Shown here: one piece after another, positions 1-5,253 of the stretch | Layout of the letters: each line of letters opens with the position of its first letter | How positions within the stretch are numbered: the first letter of the stretch is position 1 | NCBI GenBank assembly: GCA_023135545.1 | Contig: JAGLSY010000118.1 | Span: 1-5,489, forward strand | DNA length: 5,489 nucleotides | Origin: Thermoplasmata archaeon | GTDB lineage: Archaea > Thermoplasmatota > Thermoplasmata > SG8-5 > JAGLSY01 | Direction of reading: 5' to 3' | Made by a program: the position numbers and the translations under genes | The notes under the pieces: model-generated | The model's database searches: none | Seen by the model: only the letters and a program-made list of their open reading frames with translations | Told to the model about the DNA's origin: nothing

Positions 1-1
1 G

Positions 2-652
2 ACGGTCAACGACGCCCTCGGCGAGTTGAAGCGTGATAAGAATCTGGCACTGGCCGAGATGCCCGCTTATCTTCAAGAAATCGAGCAGATGGTGCTCAGC
101 AAAGTGATGGGTGAGATCACCCAGTACGGCCTGAAAATAATGAACATCGCCGGCCTGACAATTACACCACCCAAGGAAGTGCAGGACGCCATCGACAAGA
201 GAGGAGCCATGGGCGCATTGGGTGTTAATTACACCCAATACCAGACAGGAAAGGCGATCGAGGGCGTTGGAGAAGGTGCAGCAAAAGGCGGAGACGGCGG
301 CGGAGCCGCGGCTTTCGCAGGGATCGGAGCCGGCCTTGGGGTCGGTGTCGGAATGGGCGGAGCCATGTCAGAGGGAATGCAAACCCAGCAGGCCGAGCCG
401 GAGATCAAGATCAAATGCCCGCATTGCGCAGCCCTACTTGCCCAGGACGCGAAATTCTGCAAGGAATGCGGCAAGGAAGTTGCCCAGTCTGGAACCGTTA
501 AGTGCCCCAAGTGCAACGCCGACATAGCGGCGGATGCCAAGTTCTGCAAGGAATGCGGCGGAGCGACCAAGATGCAATGTCCGAAATGCAATGCCGAGCT
601 GGCCGGAGATGCGAAGTTCTGCAGGGAATGCGGAGAGAAGATCGGGGAATAG
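2..652 (+). CDS. SPFH (stomatin/prohibitin-like) protein with three C-terminal zinc ribbons, 5' partial
   Basis: The frame is open to the left edge, so the N-terminus and most of the SPFH (band 7) domain lie outside the window; a TTG at 26 is only an internal Leu codon. Numbering from that Leu, residues 1-60 hold the end of the SPFH domain: the segment ITQYGLKIMNIAGLTITPP, then the EVQDAIDKRGAMGALG stretch typical of the YdjI/COG4260 group. Residues 86-113 are a Gly/Ala-rich linker (GAGLGVGVGMGGAM), also typical. Three zinc ribbons follow, each CPxC-x10-CxxCG: Cys 131/134/145/148, 160/163/174/177 and 185/188/199/202. Family knowledge: SPFH proteins form membrane-associated oligomers; the role of this zinc-ribbon subgroup is poorly defined. 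The three ribbons probably arose by tandem duplication, since their FC(K/R)ECG ends are nearly identical at DNA level. No clear terminator follows the TAG. Family call is confident, cellular role is not. Confidence 0.88.
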   Translation, partial: TVNDALGELKRDKNLALAEMPAYLQEIEQMVLSKVMGEITQYGLKIMNIAGLTITPPKEVQDAIDKRGAMGALGVNYTQYQTGKAIEGVGEGAAKGGDGGGAAAFAGIGAGLGVGVGMGGAMSEGMQTQQAEPEIKIKCPHCAALLAQDAKFCKECGKEVAQSGTVKCPKCNADIAADAKFCKECGGATKMQCPKCNAELAGDAKFCRECGEKIGE

Positions 653-708
653 GATAGGGCACGTTGAAGACTCTGTTTTGGGAGCGCAGGCTTTACCCAC
701 CTTCCAGC

Positions 709-779
709 CCCCCACCATACTGAGACAACACTGTGACCCATGCTAACAGGCACTGGGACCCCCGCTGGCATAATACAGG
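709..779 (+). repeat. Dispersed intergenic repeat, copy A
   Basis: This 71-bp stretch aligns with 1986-2055 in the same orientation at about 53 of 71 positions by hand with one single-base gap; nearly all the divergence lies in a 10-base block at 725-734. Conserved blocks are ACTGAG, GACCCA, GCTAAC, CACTGGGACCC, TGGCA and ACAGG. Inside the copy, two units of 22-23 bp start at GACCC (735 and 757), with GCTAAC and GCTGGC at matching places. It lies between the end of the SPFH gene and the radical SAM gene and has no open frame worth calling. The function is unknown; possibilities are a degenerate mobile element, a protein-binding array or a transcribed structured element. Confidence 0.6.
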
Positions 780-833
780 CCCCTTCGCAGGTTGATAGAA
801 CTGGTTATCGTGAATTGGTAGCGTAGAACACCG

Positions 834-899
834 CCGTAAGCACATCATTATACAACAACTGGACGCAGAGAATTTACCTTTGCGAGTTTGTGCTTATGG
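834..899. other. Nested stem-loop, possible structured RNA
   Basis: Outer arms CCGTAAGCACA (834-844) and TGTGCTTATGG (889-899) are complementary at 10 of 11 positions, with the exception a G-T-type pair on one strand. Inside, CGCAGAG (864-870) and CTTTGCG (878-884) pair over 7 positions including one wobble, leaving a 7-base loop. The stretch is non-coding and lies between the ends of two genes. A part of it (near 810-840) looks vaguely like a tRNA D-arm, but no tRNA fold can be completed. It could be a small RNA or part of the radical SAM 3' untranslated region; chance pairing is not excluded. Confidence 0.3.
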
Positions 900-908
900 C
901 CTACTGAA

Positions 909-965
909 TGTAAACTTCCAGGCCCGAAGCTGAATATCAAATCCTTTAGGGCCTGGTAGTTTACA
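909..965 (-). terminator. Long inverted repeat at the 3' end of the radical SAM gene
   Basis: Arms TGTAAACTTCCAGGCCC (909-925) and GGGCCTGGTAGTTTACA (949-965) are complementary at 16 of 17 positions, separated by 23 bases. The right arm includes the stop codon of the radical SAM gene, which is read leftward, so the transcript of that gene would end in this hairpin. There is no T-run after it in the leftward direction, so it is not a textbook intrinsic terminator; an RNA-stabilising 3' hairpin or the remnant of a mobile element are alternatives. The inverted repeat itself is certain, its role is inferred. Confidence 0.45.
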
Positions 966-1836
966 GACCTCTCATGAGCTCGGGTTTGTAGACTCCCTTC
1001 TTCAAAGCATCATCTATCTGGGCAAGTATCCTCTCTTTATCCCTAGGCAATGTACCCCTGATAGGAGCGTAGTTCGAGGCGTGGTTTGCCCTGAAGATCG
1101 TATTGGTAACCTCCAGCTGCTCCACCATTTTGCGCAGTTCCTGTAGAGTCTGGTCAGGGTTCAGCAGCGTTATTCTTCCAGAGCCGATGTCAGCTGCTAT
1201 ATCAGACCCGGGCACGATCATCAATGTAAGAGCTGCGGCATAATCTGGGTCCATGGCGCTTATCACCCTGGCCGTTTCGATGGCATGTGAATCTGTCAGC
1301 TCGATCCCACCCAGGCCCAGGATATAGATGGCGGATAGCTTGAGACCCGAGGCCTTGACCTTCTTACCGGTCTCTATCATTAATTCAGACAGAGCCCCTT
1401 TTTTCACCATCTTCAATACATCATCGCTGCCGCTTTCCAGGCCAAAGTATACGAGCTCCAATCCCGCTTCCTTAAGTCTCATGAGCTCATCGACAGATTT
1501 ATCCTTGATATCCAGAGGCCCCCCGTATATTGAGATCCTTTCCAATTTCTCAAACTTCGAATAAAGGAATTTGATTACGGCCTCCAGCTCATCAGTTGGC
1601 ACACATAGTGCGTTGCCATCTGCCAGAAATATCCTCTTTGTGTCCTTACAGTGTGGATATATCTTCTCAACATCCCTCTTGATGTCATCCAAGGTCTTGA
1701 TCCGGAATGTTTTACCCTTGTAAGCGATGCAGAAGCTGCATTTGTTCCAGGAGCAGCCCACAGTGGCCTGGAGTATCAGGCTGTAGGCCTCGCTTGGAGG
1801 GCGCCATATTGAGCCCTCGTATATGTCATCATACAT
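961..1836 (-). CDS. Radical SAM protein, COG1032-like, substrate unknown
   Basis: The product has 291 residues. The N-terminus (MYDDIYEGSIWRPPSEAYSL) and the cluster motif GCSWNKCSFC place Cys at 28, 33 and 36, i.e. CX4CX2C, which I recall as usual in this subgroup (often GCxHNxCTFC) rather than the classical CX3CX2C. These cysteines should hold the [4Fe-4S] cluster that cleaves S-adenosylmethionine. Other signatures are FLADGNAL (70-77), YGGP (104-107), FGLESGSDDVLKMVKKG (131-147) and the C-terminal NHASNYAPIRGTLPRDK (251-267), seen in a family of about 290 residues often labelled simply radical SAM protein. No B12-binding domain or second cluster domain is present, so it is a stand-alone core enzyme. 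The ATG at 1836 is preceded by GAAGG four bases upstream, supporting this start. Neighbours give no hint of substrate; it is transcribed alone, divergently from the DUF2085 gene. Confidence 0.88.
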   Translation of the reverse strand: MYDDIYEGSIWRPPSEAYSLILQATVGCSWNKCSFCIAYKGKTFRIKTLDDIKRDVEKIYPHCKDTKRIFLADGNALCVPTDELEAVIKFLYSKFEKLERISIYGGPLDIKDKSVDELMRLKEAGLELVYFGLESGSDDVLKMVKKGALSELMIETGKKVKASGLKLSAIYILGLGGIELTDSHAIETARVISAMDPDYAAALTLMIVPGSDIAADIGSGRITLLNPDQTLQELRKMVEQLEVTNTIFRANHASNYAPIRGTLPRDKERILAQIDDALKKGVYKPELMRGL

Positions 1837-1853
1837 TGGTCCTTCAAAAAGTC

Positions 1854-1870
1854 GTTATTTATATTAAATT
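1854..1870 (-). promoter_or_regulatory. TATA-like promoter region of the radical SAM gene
   Basis: On the - strand the sequence reads TTTAATATAAATAA, a good archaeal TATA box, centred about 26 bases before the ATG at 1836. That spacing would put transcription start almost at the ATG, yet a GAAGG ribosome-binding motif lies at 1841-1845. A second A/T-rich box on the same strand near 1900-1912 would instead give a leader of about 45 bases. Either could be used. Confidence 0.4.
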
Positions 1871-1985
1871 CTTTGGGGTAGGAACCAAAATTCCACCTCT
1901 ATTTTTATTTGTTTATTTAGAGCACTAGAATCAACGTTGGCATGTTGATGATTCCCTTCCTTGATACAGTTTTCCCCTCCGTCCA

Positions 1986-2055
1986 CCCCCGCCACACTGA
2001 GAATTGTTGAGACCCAAGCTAACCAACACTGGGACCCACGTTGGCACGAAACAGG
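1986..2055 (+). repeat. Dispersed intergenic repeat, copy B
   Basis: This 70-bp stretch matches 709-779, about 75 percent by hand alignment. It shows the internal periodicity more clearly: GACCCA at 2011, GACCCA at 2033 and a degenerate AACCCA at 2056, spaced 22-23 bp, each followed by a GCTAAC/GTTGGC-like hexamer or a decayed version. CCAAC (2023-2027) and GTTGG (2040-2044) can pair around a GGGACCC dyad. It sits between the radical SAM and DUF2085 promoters, so it could act on either. A related ACGTTGGCA nonamer occurs at 1934-1942 inside a small hairpin (1928-1954). Confidence 0.6.
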
Positions 2056-2099
2056 AACCCATGTTTTGATGGCCTATTCAACATATCAACATCAACAAA

Positions 2100-2112
2100 A
2101 AGATTATTTATC
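2100..2112 (+). promoter_or_regulatory. TATA-like box before the DUF2085 gene
   Basis: GATTATTTAT at 2102-2111 resembles an archaeal TATA box. Transcription would be expected about 26 bases past its centre, near 2132-2133, which coincides with the ATG at 2133 and suggests leaderless translation. No Shine-Dalgarno-like sequence precedes the candidate starts, in agreement. Confidence 0.4.
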
Positions 2113-2132
2113 ATTGTGGCCTATTCGTGGAT

Positions 2133-2867
2133 ATGGGCATGGACATCAAAAAAACCCTGGCCGAGATGTTTCGGCTGCCAGAGTTCCACAAACGGGATAA
2201 GTTATCTCTGGCCATCATTGTCATATTTATTCTGACATTAGCCTGGTTTGTGGGGGCCGCTTTTTCTCCCTTTCTGATTCCGGCCGGAACAATCGACCTG
2301 GGAGAGGACGGTCTTGTGGGTGTCAGGGATTTCACACATACCATATCCGGGATTGAAAATCCTGTGGCCAGCTTCTTCTACGATGCCGGGGACATCAACT
2401 GCCACCAGAAAGCCAGCCGCTCATTTTTCCTCAATGACAACCAGATGCCCTTCTGCGCCCGGGACACCGCGATTTTTCTCGGCATGGCTATCGGAGTTTT
2501 CATCATGATTTTTCTCACCATGGAACTAAGCATAGTGTGGATAATACTCGGCCTGGTTCCCATGGGCATTGACGGCACCACCCAGCTTTTGCTGGACAGT
2601 TACGAGAGCACCAATTTCATTCGTTTTTCTACGGGCATCATCGCCGGGATAGTGATGGGCCTGGCCCTGGGTTACATAATCGGGGAGTTTGTTCTGCTGG
2701 CCAAAGAGAATAAAAAATACAAAAATAGGAAGCAGCCAGCCAAAAATTCAGAGCTATCCAGAGAATTAAAAAACAGCCCGGATAATGAAAACCCGAAATT
2801 ATCCCAAAAATCAAATGATGGCCAAGATAATGGAAATCTCGATGATATCAAGACAAATCCTGAATAA
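2133..2867 (+). CDS. DUF2085 family integral membrane protein
   Basis: The protein (244 residues from ATG 2133; GTG 2127 and ATG 2139 are alternative starts) has the hallmark DUF2085 pattern. Numbered from GTG 2127, these are NCHQKASRSFF (91-101), QMPFCARDTAIFLG (106-119) and PMGIDGTTQLLLDSYESTNFIRFSTG (145-170). Conserved Cys92, His93 and Cys110 with Arg112 suggest metal or redox chemistry at a membrane face, but no function is established for the family. Membrane segments are expected near 26-46, 115-132, 134-147 and 168-191. Residues 193-246 form a hydrophilic tail rich in Asn, Lys, Ser, Asp and Glu that lies beyond the conserved domain. The start choice follows the TATA-box position. The last 20 bases overlap the tail of the convergent mutase gene. 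Family assignment is by motif recall. Confidence 0.82.
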   Translation: MGMDIKKTLAEMFRLPEFHKRDKLSLAIIVIFILTLAWFVGAAFSPFLIPAGTIDLGEDGLVGVRDFTHTISGIENPVASFFYDAGDINCHQKASRSFFLNDNQMPFCARDTAIFLGMAIGVFIMIFLTMELSIVWIILGLVPMGIDGTTQLLLDSYESTNFIRFSTGIIAGIVMGLALGYIIGEFVLLAKENKKYKNRKQPAKNSELSRELKNSPDNENPKLSQKSNDGQDNGNLDDIKTNPE

Positions 2868-4206
2868 TATCTTCCACCAGTTTCTTGAATTGGTTTAATT
2901 TTTCTTCTGCCATTTTTCCGTCCCCGGCCTCGGCCGTGACCCTGAATACCGGCTCCGTGCCGGAGGGTCTGAAGAGAACCCACCAGTCCCCGCCCTCAAT
3001 TTTCACGCCGTCAATATCTATGATGTCTGAATCGGCCATCGCTTCCCTGACCTTGACAAGTACCTGGCCCTTGAGCTGGTCCGGGCAGCTGAACTTGGAC
3101 CTTTTGATGACAAAGCTGGGAAGCCCTGCAATCAGCTCACCCAGGCTTCTGTCGCCTGTGGCCAGTATCTCCACCATCTTGGCAGCCGTCATCATGCCGT
3201 CGCGACACAGCATGTTCTCCGGGAAGATCGCTCCACCATTGCCCTCGCCTCCGAACACGGCATCCACGCGCCCCATCCTCCTGGCTATTATCGGGGAGCC
3301 GATGGGCGTCAGTTCCACCTCTCCGCCCCCCTCGACTATGGAATCGGTCACCACCCTGGAGGTGTTGACCGGCACAACCACCTTTCCTTTCTTTTTCGAA
3401 AGAGCATCGATGGCGAAGATGGCCAGACTTTCATCTCCGTTGATGTATTTTCCGCCCTCATCAATAAAAATCGCACGGTCGGCGTCCCCGTCATGAGCGA
3501 TACCAAAGTCGGCGCCCGCATCCACCACCGCGCACATCAGACTATCTAGATTCTCTTCAAGAGGCTCGGGCATGCGCCCGGGAAATAAGCCATCTGGCTG
3601 GGCATTAATTGTTAAAACCTCGCATCCCAAACTTCTGAGAATATGGGGGGTGAAATTGCCGGCCGGGCCATTGGAGCAATCTATGACGACCCTCAATTTT
3701 TTCCAATCTGGGTTAGGCTTGAAAAGTGATATGATGCGGTCTATATGGCCGAAACTTGTCTCTGAGTTATGAGAAAGCCTGCCCACTTTATCCCAGCGGG
3801 CCAGCTTGAATTCCTTTGAAAAATAGATGACTTCGATCTTCTCCTCTTCTTCACGAGCCAACTCGGTACCATCCGAGGCTATGCATTTCAATCCATTGAA
3901 CTCCGGAGGGTTATGGGAGGCGGAAATCACCACCCCGCCATCCGTGCCAAGGGCCTTCACGCCGTACTGGACGGTCGGAGTCGGTACCACCCCGATATCG
4001 ATAATATTGCAGCCGGTTGACAAAATTCCGGAAGTTACTGCGGCAGCTATCATTGGTCCTGTAACGCGAGTGTCCATGCCCATGCAGACCGTCTTTCCCT
4101 CTCCAATGTAGGTTCCGATGGCCAGCCCCAGCTCTACGGCAAAGTTCTGGTCACCCACACTGTCAGGGCGCCACCTGATTCCATTGGTTCCAAATAACCT
4201 TGTCAT
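2848..4206 (-). CDS. glmM: Phosphoglucosamine mutase / phosphohexomutase (archaeal GlmM type)
   Basis: This 452-residue protein has the normal length and all four landmarks of the alpha-D-phosphohexomutase superfamily. They are the phosphoserine loop SASHNPPEFNGLK (95-107; catalytic Ser97), the Mg-binding loop DGDADR (Asp239, 241, 243), the sugar-specificity loop GGEGNGG (319-325) and the phosphate-binding RPSGTEP (413-419). The enzyme moves phosphate between C6 and C1 of hexose phosphates in the cytosol, feeding nucleotide-sugar synthesis. Archaeal members may act on glucosamine-, glucose- or mannose-phosphate, so the exact substrate is not settled by sequence. An oddity is the N-terminal FGTNGIRW, where the family usually has Gly after Arg. 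The ATG at 4206 has only a weak purine-rich stretch (AGATGGG) before it. The gene lies 41 bases downstream of the LSm gene on the same strand and is probably cotranscribed with it. Its 3' end overlaps the DUF2085 gene. Confidence 0.93.
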   Translation of the reverse strand: MTRLFGTNGIRWRPDSVGDQNFAVELGLAIGTYIGEGKTVCMGMDTRVTGPMIAAAVTSGILSTGCNIIDIGVVPTPTVQYGVKALGTDGGVVISASHNPPEFNGLKCIASDGTELAREEEEKIEVIYFSKEFKLARWDKVGRLSHNSETSFGHIDRIISLFKPNPDWKKLRVVIDCSNGPAGNFTPHILRSLGCEVLTINAQPDGLFPGRMPEPLEENLDSLMCAVVDAGADFGIAHDGDADRAIFIDEGGKYINGDESLAIFAIDALSKKKGKVVVPVNTSRVVTDSIVEGGGEVELTPIGSPIIARRMGRVDAVFGGEGNGGAIFPENMLCRDGMMTAAKMVEILATGDRSLGELIAGLPSFVIKRSKFSCPDQLKGQVLVKVREAMADSDIIDIDGVKIEGGDWWVLFRPSGTEPVFRVTAEAGDGKMAEEKLNQFKKLVEDIIQDLS

Positions 4207-4247
4207 TTACCCATCTCTTGTCAATGACTTCCAACTGCCAGAATATC

Positions 4248-4469
4248 TTATTTCGGAGAGATAGTGACTATGTTGTTGCCCCTGAGAACAACCATTCCCA
4301 GTCTCCGAACATTGTCGCCCACGGTTTCCTCGGTATCCTCGAGAACCATGTTCATATATTCATCATAGCCAGTCAATTTTCCTTCAAGCGTTCTGCCGTC
4401 CTTTAGTAAAAGGGTCACCTTTCTCATCACGGATTTTTCAAGTACATGCAATGGCATAGCCAATGGCAT
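4248..4469 (-). CDS. Archaeal Sm-like RNA-binding protein (LSm)
   Basis: From ATG 4469 the product is 73 residues, normal for archaeal LSm proteins, which form seven-membered rings that bind U-rich RNA. The Sm1 motif spans about 18-47 (VTLLLKDGRTLEG, then GYDEYMNMVLED), with the RNA-binding loop D36-E-Y-M-N40; the Sm2 motif is LGMVVLRGNNIVTI (58-70). The common archaeal residues are His in DxHMN and Asp in RGDN; here they are Tyr and Asn. The frame extends upstream to TTG 4505, but those extra residues do not look like LSm. GGGGAGG (4471-4477) ends one base before ATG 4469 and 13 bases before the in-frame ATG 4457, neither ideal; the shorter start (MPLHVLEKSV) also fits family N-termini. It lies between NAC (upstream) and the mutase (downstream). 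The ribosomal protein L37e gene, often the neighbour of archaeal LSm, is not present here. Confidence 0.92.
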   Translation of the reverse strand: MPLAMPLHVLEKSVMRKVTLLLKDGRTLEGKLTGYDEYMNMVLEDTEETVGDNVRRLGMVVLRGNNIVTISPK

Positions 4470-4506
4470 TCCTCCCCAAATTTTGTGATACCTAATCACC
4501 TTCAAT

Positions 4507-4521
4507 GGATTTAAAGTTTGT
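4507..4521 (-). promoter_or_regulatory. Candidate LSm promoter (BRE/TATA-like)
   Basis: The - strand reads CACAAACTTTAAATCC: a purine-containing BRE-like part followed by TTTAAAT, centred near 4512. Initiation would be expected near 4486, giving a leader of about 17 bases to ATG 4469 that contains GGGGAGG. It would allow LSm and the mutase to be expressed separately from NAC. Confidence 0.4.
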
Positions 4522-4528
4522 GCAACTA

Positions 4529-4563
4529 CCAGCCTTTAAAACACTGGCATAATATTCGGCTGG
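4529..4563 (-). terminator. Inverted repeat between NAC and LSm, possible weak terminator
   Basis: CCAGCC (4529-4534) and GGCTGG (4558-4563) form a 6-bp perfect stem 12 bases past the NAC stop codon in the leftward direction, with a 23-base loop that contains a TTTTAAA stretch. An alternative CCAG/CTGG pairing is nested in it. The stem is short and no T-run follows it directly, so termination would be partial at best. Confidence 0.25.
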
Positions 4564-4574
4564 AAGTCCGCATT

Positions 4575-4946
4575 CTAGGACATGAGCTTTATTATGGCCT
4601 CGGCCGGCTCCCCATTGCACTCTTCCAGCGCCCGTTTAGCCTCCTCGTACGATACGTTGGCCTGGGCCGCCACCAGCTCGATATCCTCTTCGGGTATGAC
4701 AATCCCAATCGGCTCTGTGGAAATTTCCACGTCGCCCTCGATTACCTCCGGCTCCCCGACAACCTGGTAGGTTTTCTGGCCCTGGACTTCCATCATGGTA
4801 ACGTCCGGCTTCTTGATCACGAGGCTTCTGTCCTGCATTCTGATTATGACCTCTTCGACATCCTTCATCTCCTCGGACTTGATGCCGAGCTTTTTCATGG
4901 CTTGCTGCATCTGACGGGGGTTCATTCCTCTCATTCCAGGCATCAT
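4575..4946 (-). CDS. nac: Nascent polypeptide-associated complex protein (archaeal alpha-NAC)
   Basis: The 123-residue product matches archaeal NAC in length and order. It has a basic Met-rich N-terminus (PGMRGMNPRQMQQAMKKLG), a NAC beta-barrel region at about 20-65 (KDVEEVIIRMQDRSLVIKKP, then VTMMEVQGQKTYQVVGE), an acidic linker near 66-88, and a UBA domain at about 85-122 (EEDIELVAAQANVSYEEAKRAL, then AEAIIKLM). Archaeal NAC is a homodimer, unlike the eukaryotic alpha/beta heterodimer; it binds ribosomes near the exit tunnel and contacts nascent chains. ATG 4946 is preceded by GGATGTGAT (4950-4958), which matches the anti-SD complement GGAGGTGAT at 8 of 9 positions. The spacing is 3 bases to this ATG and 6 to the next codon, also ATG, so translation may begin at either. 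It is first in a leftward set with LSm and the mutase. Confidence 0.95.
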   Translation of the reverse strand: MMPGMRGMNPRQMQQAMKKLGIKSEEMKDVEEVIIRMQDRSLVIKKPDVTMMEVQGQKTYQVVGEPEVIEGDVEISTEPIGIVIPEEDIELVAAQANVSYEEAKRALEECNGEPAEAIIKLMS

Positions 4947-4974
4947 GGTATCACATCCTGCAATAGTCCATTTT

Positions 4975-4990
4975 GCTATTAATATTTAGT
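4975..4990 (-). promoter_or_regulatory. Candidate NAC promoter (TATA-like)
   Basis: On the - strand ACTAAATATTAATAG forms an A/T-rich box centred near 4983. Initiation about 25 bases on would fall near 4958, just including the GGATGTGAT ribosome binding site at 4950-4958. The leader would be about a dozen bases. Confidence 0.45.
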
Positions 4991-5253
4991 GGCTTTTTCT
5001 TTTTGCCCGCCCCGACCAGTCAATGTGCCCCCCACCCAACCGCTGCGCTGCCCAATTTTTTCTTTTTATTCCTCACTGCGCTGGCTCACCCTCCAAAAAG
5101 AAAAAAAGGGGTTATAAAGAAAAACTCGGGTGAGCATGCTCGCTCGGATATTGTTTGTCTAGTGATTAATCCAAAGGGAACTCCATTTCCCAAACCCCCA
5201 AAAGCCTGCTCGCGGCGCTCTCACCTGCTCGGAGCAGCCCTACATCTAGGCTA
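4991..5253. other. Divergent intergenic region with T/A tracts and palindromes, no gene seen
   Basis: Between the NAC promoter and the promoter of the right-hand gene there is no credible coding frame. TTTTTCTTTTT occurs at 4994-5004 and 5057-5067, and its inverse at 5095-5105, so 5056-5067 and 5095-5106 form a perfect 12-bp inverted repeat with a 27-base loop. CTGCGCTG occurs at 5043-5050 and 5076-5083. GTTATAAAG near 5111-5119 resembles a + strand TATA box. Beyond it are the palindrome GAGCATGCTC (5132-5141), a GGGAA/TTCCC hairpin (5176-5191), CCTGCTCG twice (5205-5212, 5224-5231) and the dyad CTGCTC-G-GAGCAG (5225-5237). This could include a small RNA gene, but nothing proves it. Confidence 0.4.

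Noticed and set aside
229..771. Long - strand frame (180 residues) opposite the SPFH gene
   Set aside because: It is the antisense shadow of a G/C-rich real gene; its Ser/Pro/His-rich translation resembles no family and it lacks a promoter or ribosome binding site.
805..899. tRNA-like D-arm (AATTGGTAGCG followed by CACCGCC)
   Set aside because: No anticodon stem, T-arm with a GGTTCGA-like loop, or acceptor stem can be completed on either strand.
653..2126. CRISPR-like array built from the 22-23-bp periodic units
   Set aside because: Units are degenerate and contiguous with no constant-length unique spacers, and no cas gene is present.
1961..2235. Two + strand frames of 64-79 residues across repeat copy B
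   Set aside because: They overlap the repeat and the DUF2085 start in other frames, have no family resemblance, and lack initiation signals.
2885..3496. + strand frame of 203 residues over the mutase
   Set aside because: Antisense shadow of the phosphohexomutase, Ser/Pro-rich with no recognisable domain.
4544..4554. CTGGCATAATA, identical to 765-775 inside repeat copy A
   Set aside because: An 11-base match is expected by chance a few times in a window of this size, and the flanks do not align with the repeat.
4518..4982. + strand frame of 154 residues over NAC
   Set aside because: Antisense shadow of the NAC gene; the opposite strand has a full-length, motif-supported protein with a good ribosome binding site.
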